Assembly: GCA_009837685.1 (NCBI GenBank)
Contig: VXTA01000223.1
Span: 1 to 5,935, forward strand
Reading direction: 5' to 3'
Origin: Chloroflexota bacterium
Lineage (GTDB): Bacteria > Chloroflexota > Dehalococcoidia > Lucifugimonadales > Lucifugimonadaceae
Length of the DNA stretch: 5,935 nucleotides
Each line of letters begins with the position of its first letter. Within the stretch, counting starts at the first letter, position 1. Positions 5,583 to 5,935 of this stretch are shown piece by piece. Position numbers and translations under genes: made by a program. The notes under the pieces are model-generated. The model ran no database searches and was not told where the DNA came from. It worked only from the letters and a program-made list of their open reading frames with translations.

Positions 5583-5935
5583 ATGACTGCAGTACGCGGC
5601 GTTCGAGGCGCCACAACCGTCCCTGAAAACTCGCGCGACGACATCATGGACGCGACCGAGGAGCTTCTCAACGAAATGGTCGCAACCAACGATATCGCAT
5701 CGGAAGACATTGCCGCGGTCTACTTCACGCTTACTGCTGATCTGAACGCCGAATTCCCAGCCGTCGCGGCACGCGAACGCCTTGGTTGGCGGCTCGTGCC
5801 GCTGATCAACTCTATCGAAATCGACCGGCCCGGTTCGATGCGCAAATGCATCCGGGTAATGCTCTTACTCAACACGTCTAAATCGCAAGAAGACATCCAA
5901 CACATATACTTGAGAGATGCCGTAGTGCTGAGAGC
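5583..5935 (+). CDS. aroH: Monofunctional chorismate mutase, AroH family (3' end outside window)
   Basis: AroH-type enzymes rearrange chorismate to prephenate, committing it to phenylalanine and tyrosine. The 117 complete codons visible align along the roughly 127-residue B. subtilis AroH with a constant offset of one, so only the last few residues are missing. Active-site equivalents present are Arg8 (Arg7), Phe58 (Phe57), Arg64 (Arg63), Glu79 (Glu78), Arg91 (Arg90), Tyr109 (Tyr108) and Arg117 (Arg116). Lys60 and Cys75 of B. subtilis are Val61 and Asn76 here. The signature strings VRGVRGATTV, ADLNAEFPA, KCIRVM and HIYLRDAVVLR are plain. I chose ATG 5583 because AroH proteins begin just before VRGxRGAT and GGGAA lies a few bases upstream. 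An in-frame GTG at 5541 would add 14 residues with no family counterpart. It follows trpA by 78 bases on the same strand, probably in one operon, with more aromatic-pathway genes expected beyond the edge. It lacks the AroQ all-helical fold. Confidence 0.93.
   Translation, partial: MTAVRGVRGATTVPENSRDDIMDATEELLNEMVATNDIASEDIAAVYFTLTADLNAEFPAVAARERLGWRLVPLINSIEIDRPGSMRKCIRVMLLLNTSKSQEDIQHIYLRDAVVLR

Overview
This window carries housekeeping and catabolic bacterial genes with short intergenic gaps and moderately GC-rich sequence. I see no tRNA, rRNA, CRISPR array, insertion sequence or phage gene. The gene content (FtsH, a CaiB/BaiF CoA-transferase with a crotonase, an AroH-type chorismate mutase beside trpA) would suit a Chloroflexota/SAR202-like or similar environmental bacterium. 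That placement is a weak inference from gene content; no marker in the window settles it.

Layout. The left edge (1-347, +) is the C-terminal end of the membrane protease FtsH. It converges, across a 94-base gap, on a two-gene minus-strand operon (2430 down to 442): a crotonase-family protein followed after 6 bases by a class III CoA-transferase. A divergent intergenic region of about 270 bases (2431-2702) has TATACT -10-like hexamers on both strands. To its right, all genes are on the plus strand: a stand-alone STAS-domain protein (anti-sigma-factor antagonist type), a glyoxalase II-like metallo-beta-lactamase-fold hydrolase, a CPBP-family membrane protease overlapping the hydrolase by 17 bases, tryptophan synthase alpha (trpA), and an AroH-family chorismate mutase cut by the right edge.

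How the genes work together. The minus-strand pair probably activates a carboxylic acid as its CoA thioester and then transforms the acyl-CoA. The crotonase has lost both catalytic glutamates of classical enoyl-CoA hydratase, so its chemistry is unlikely to be simple hydration. On the plus strand, trpA and aroH point to an aromatic amino-acid locus continuing beyond the right edge; trpB is not directly upstream of trpA. The STAS, MBL and CPBP genes are co-directional, but nothing in the sequence links them to aromatic biosynthesis.

Most notable observations are the crotonase without its glutamates, a conservative Asp-to-Glu change at the second catalytic position of TrpA, and an exact 13-base direct repeat flanking the CPBP-trpA junction whose copies could pair alternatively with the same intervening segment, one hairpin enclosing the trpA start codon. 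I found no convincing wholly new system.
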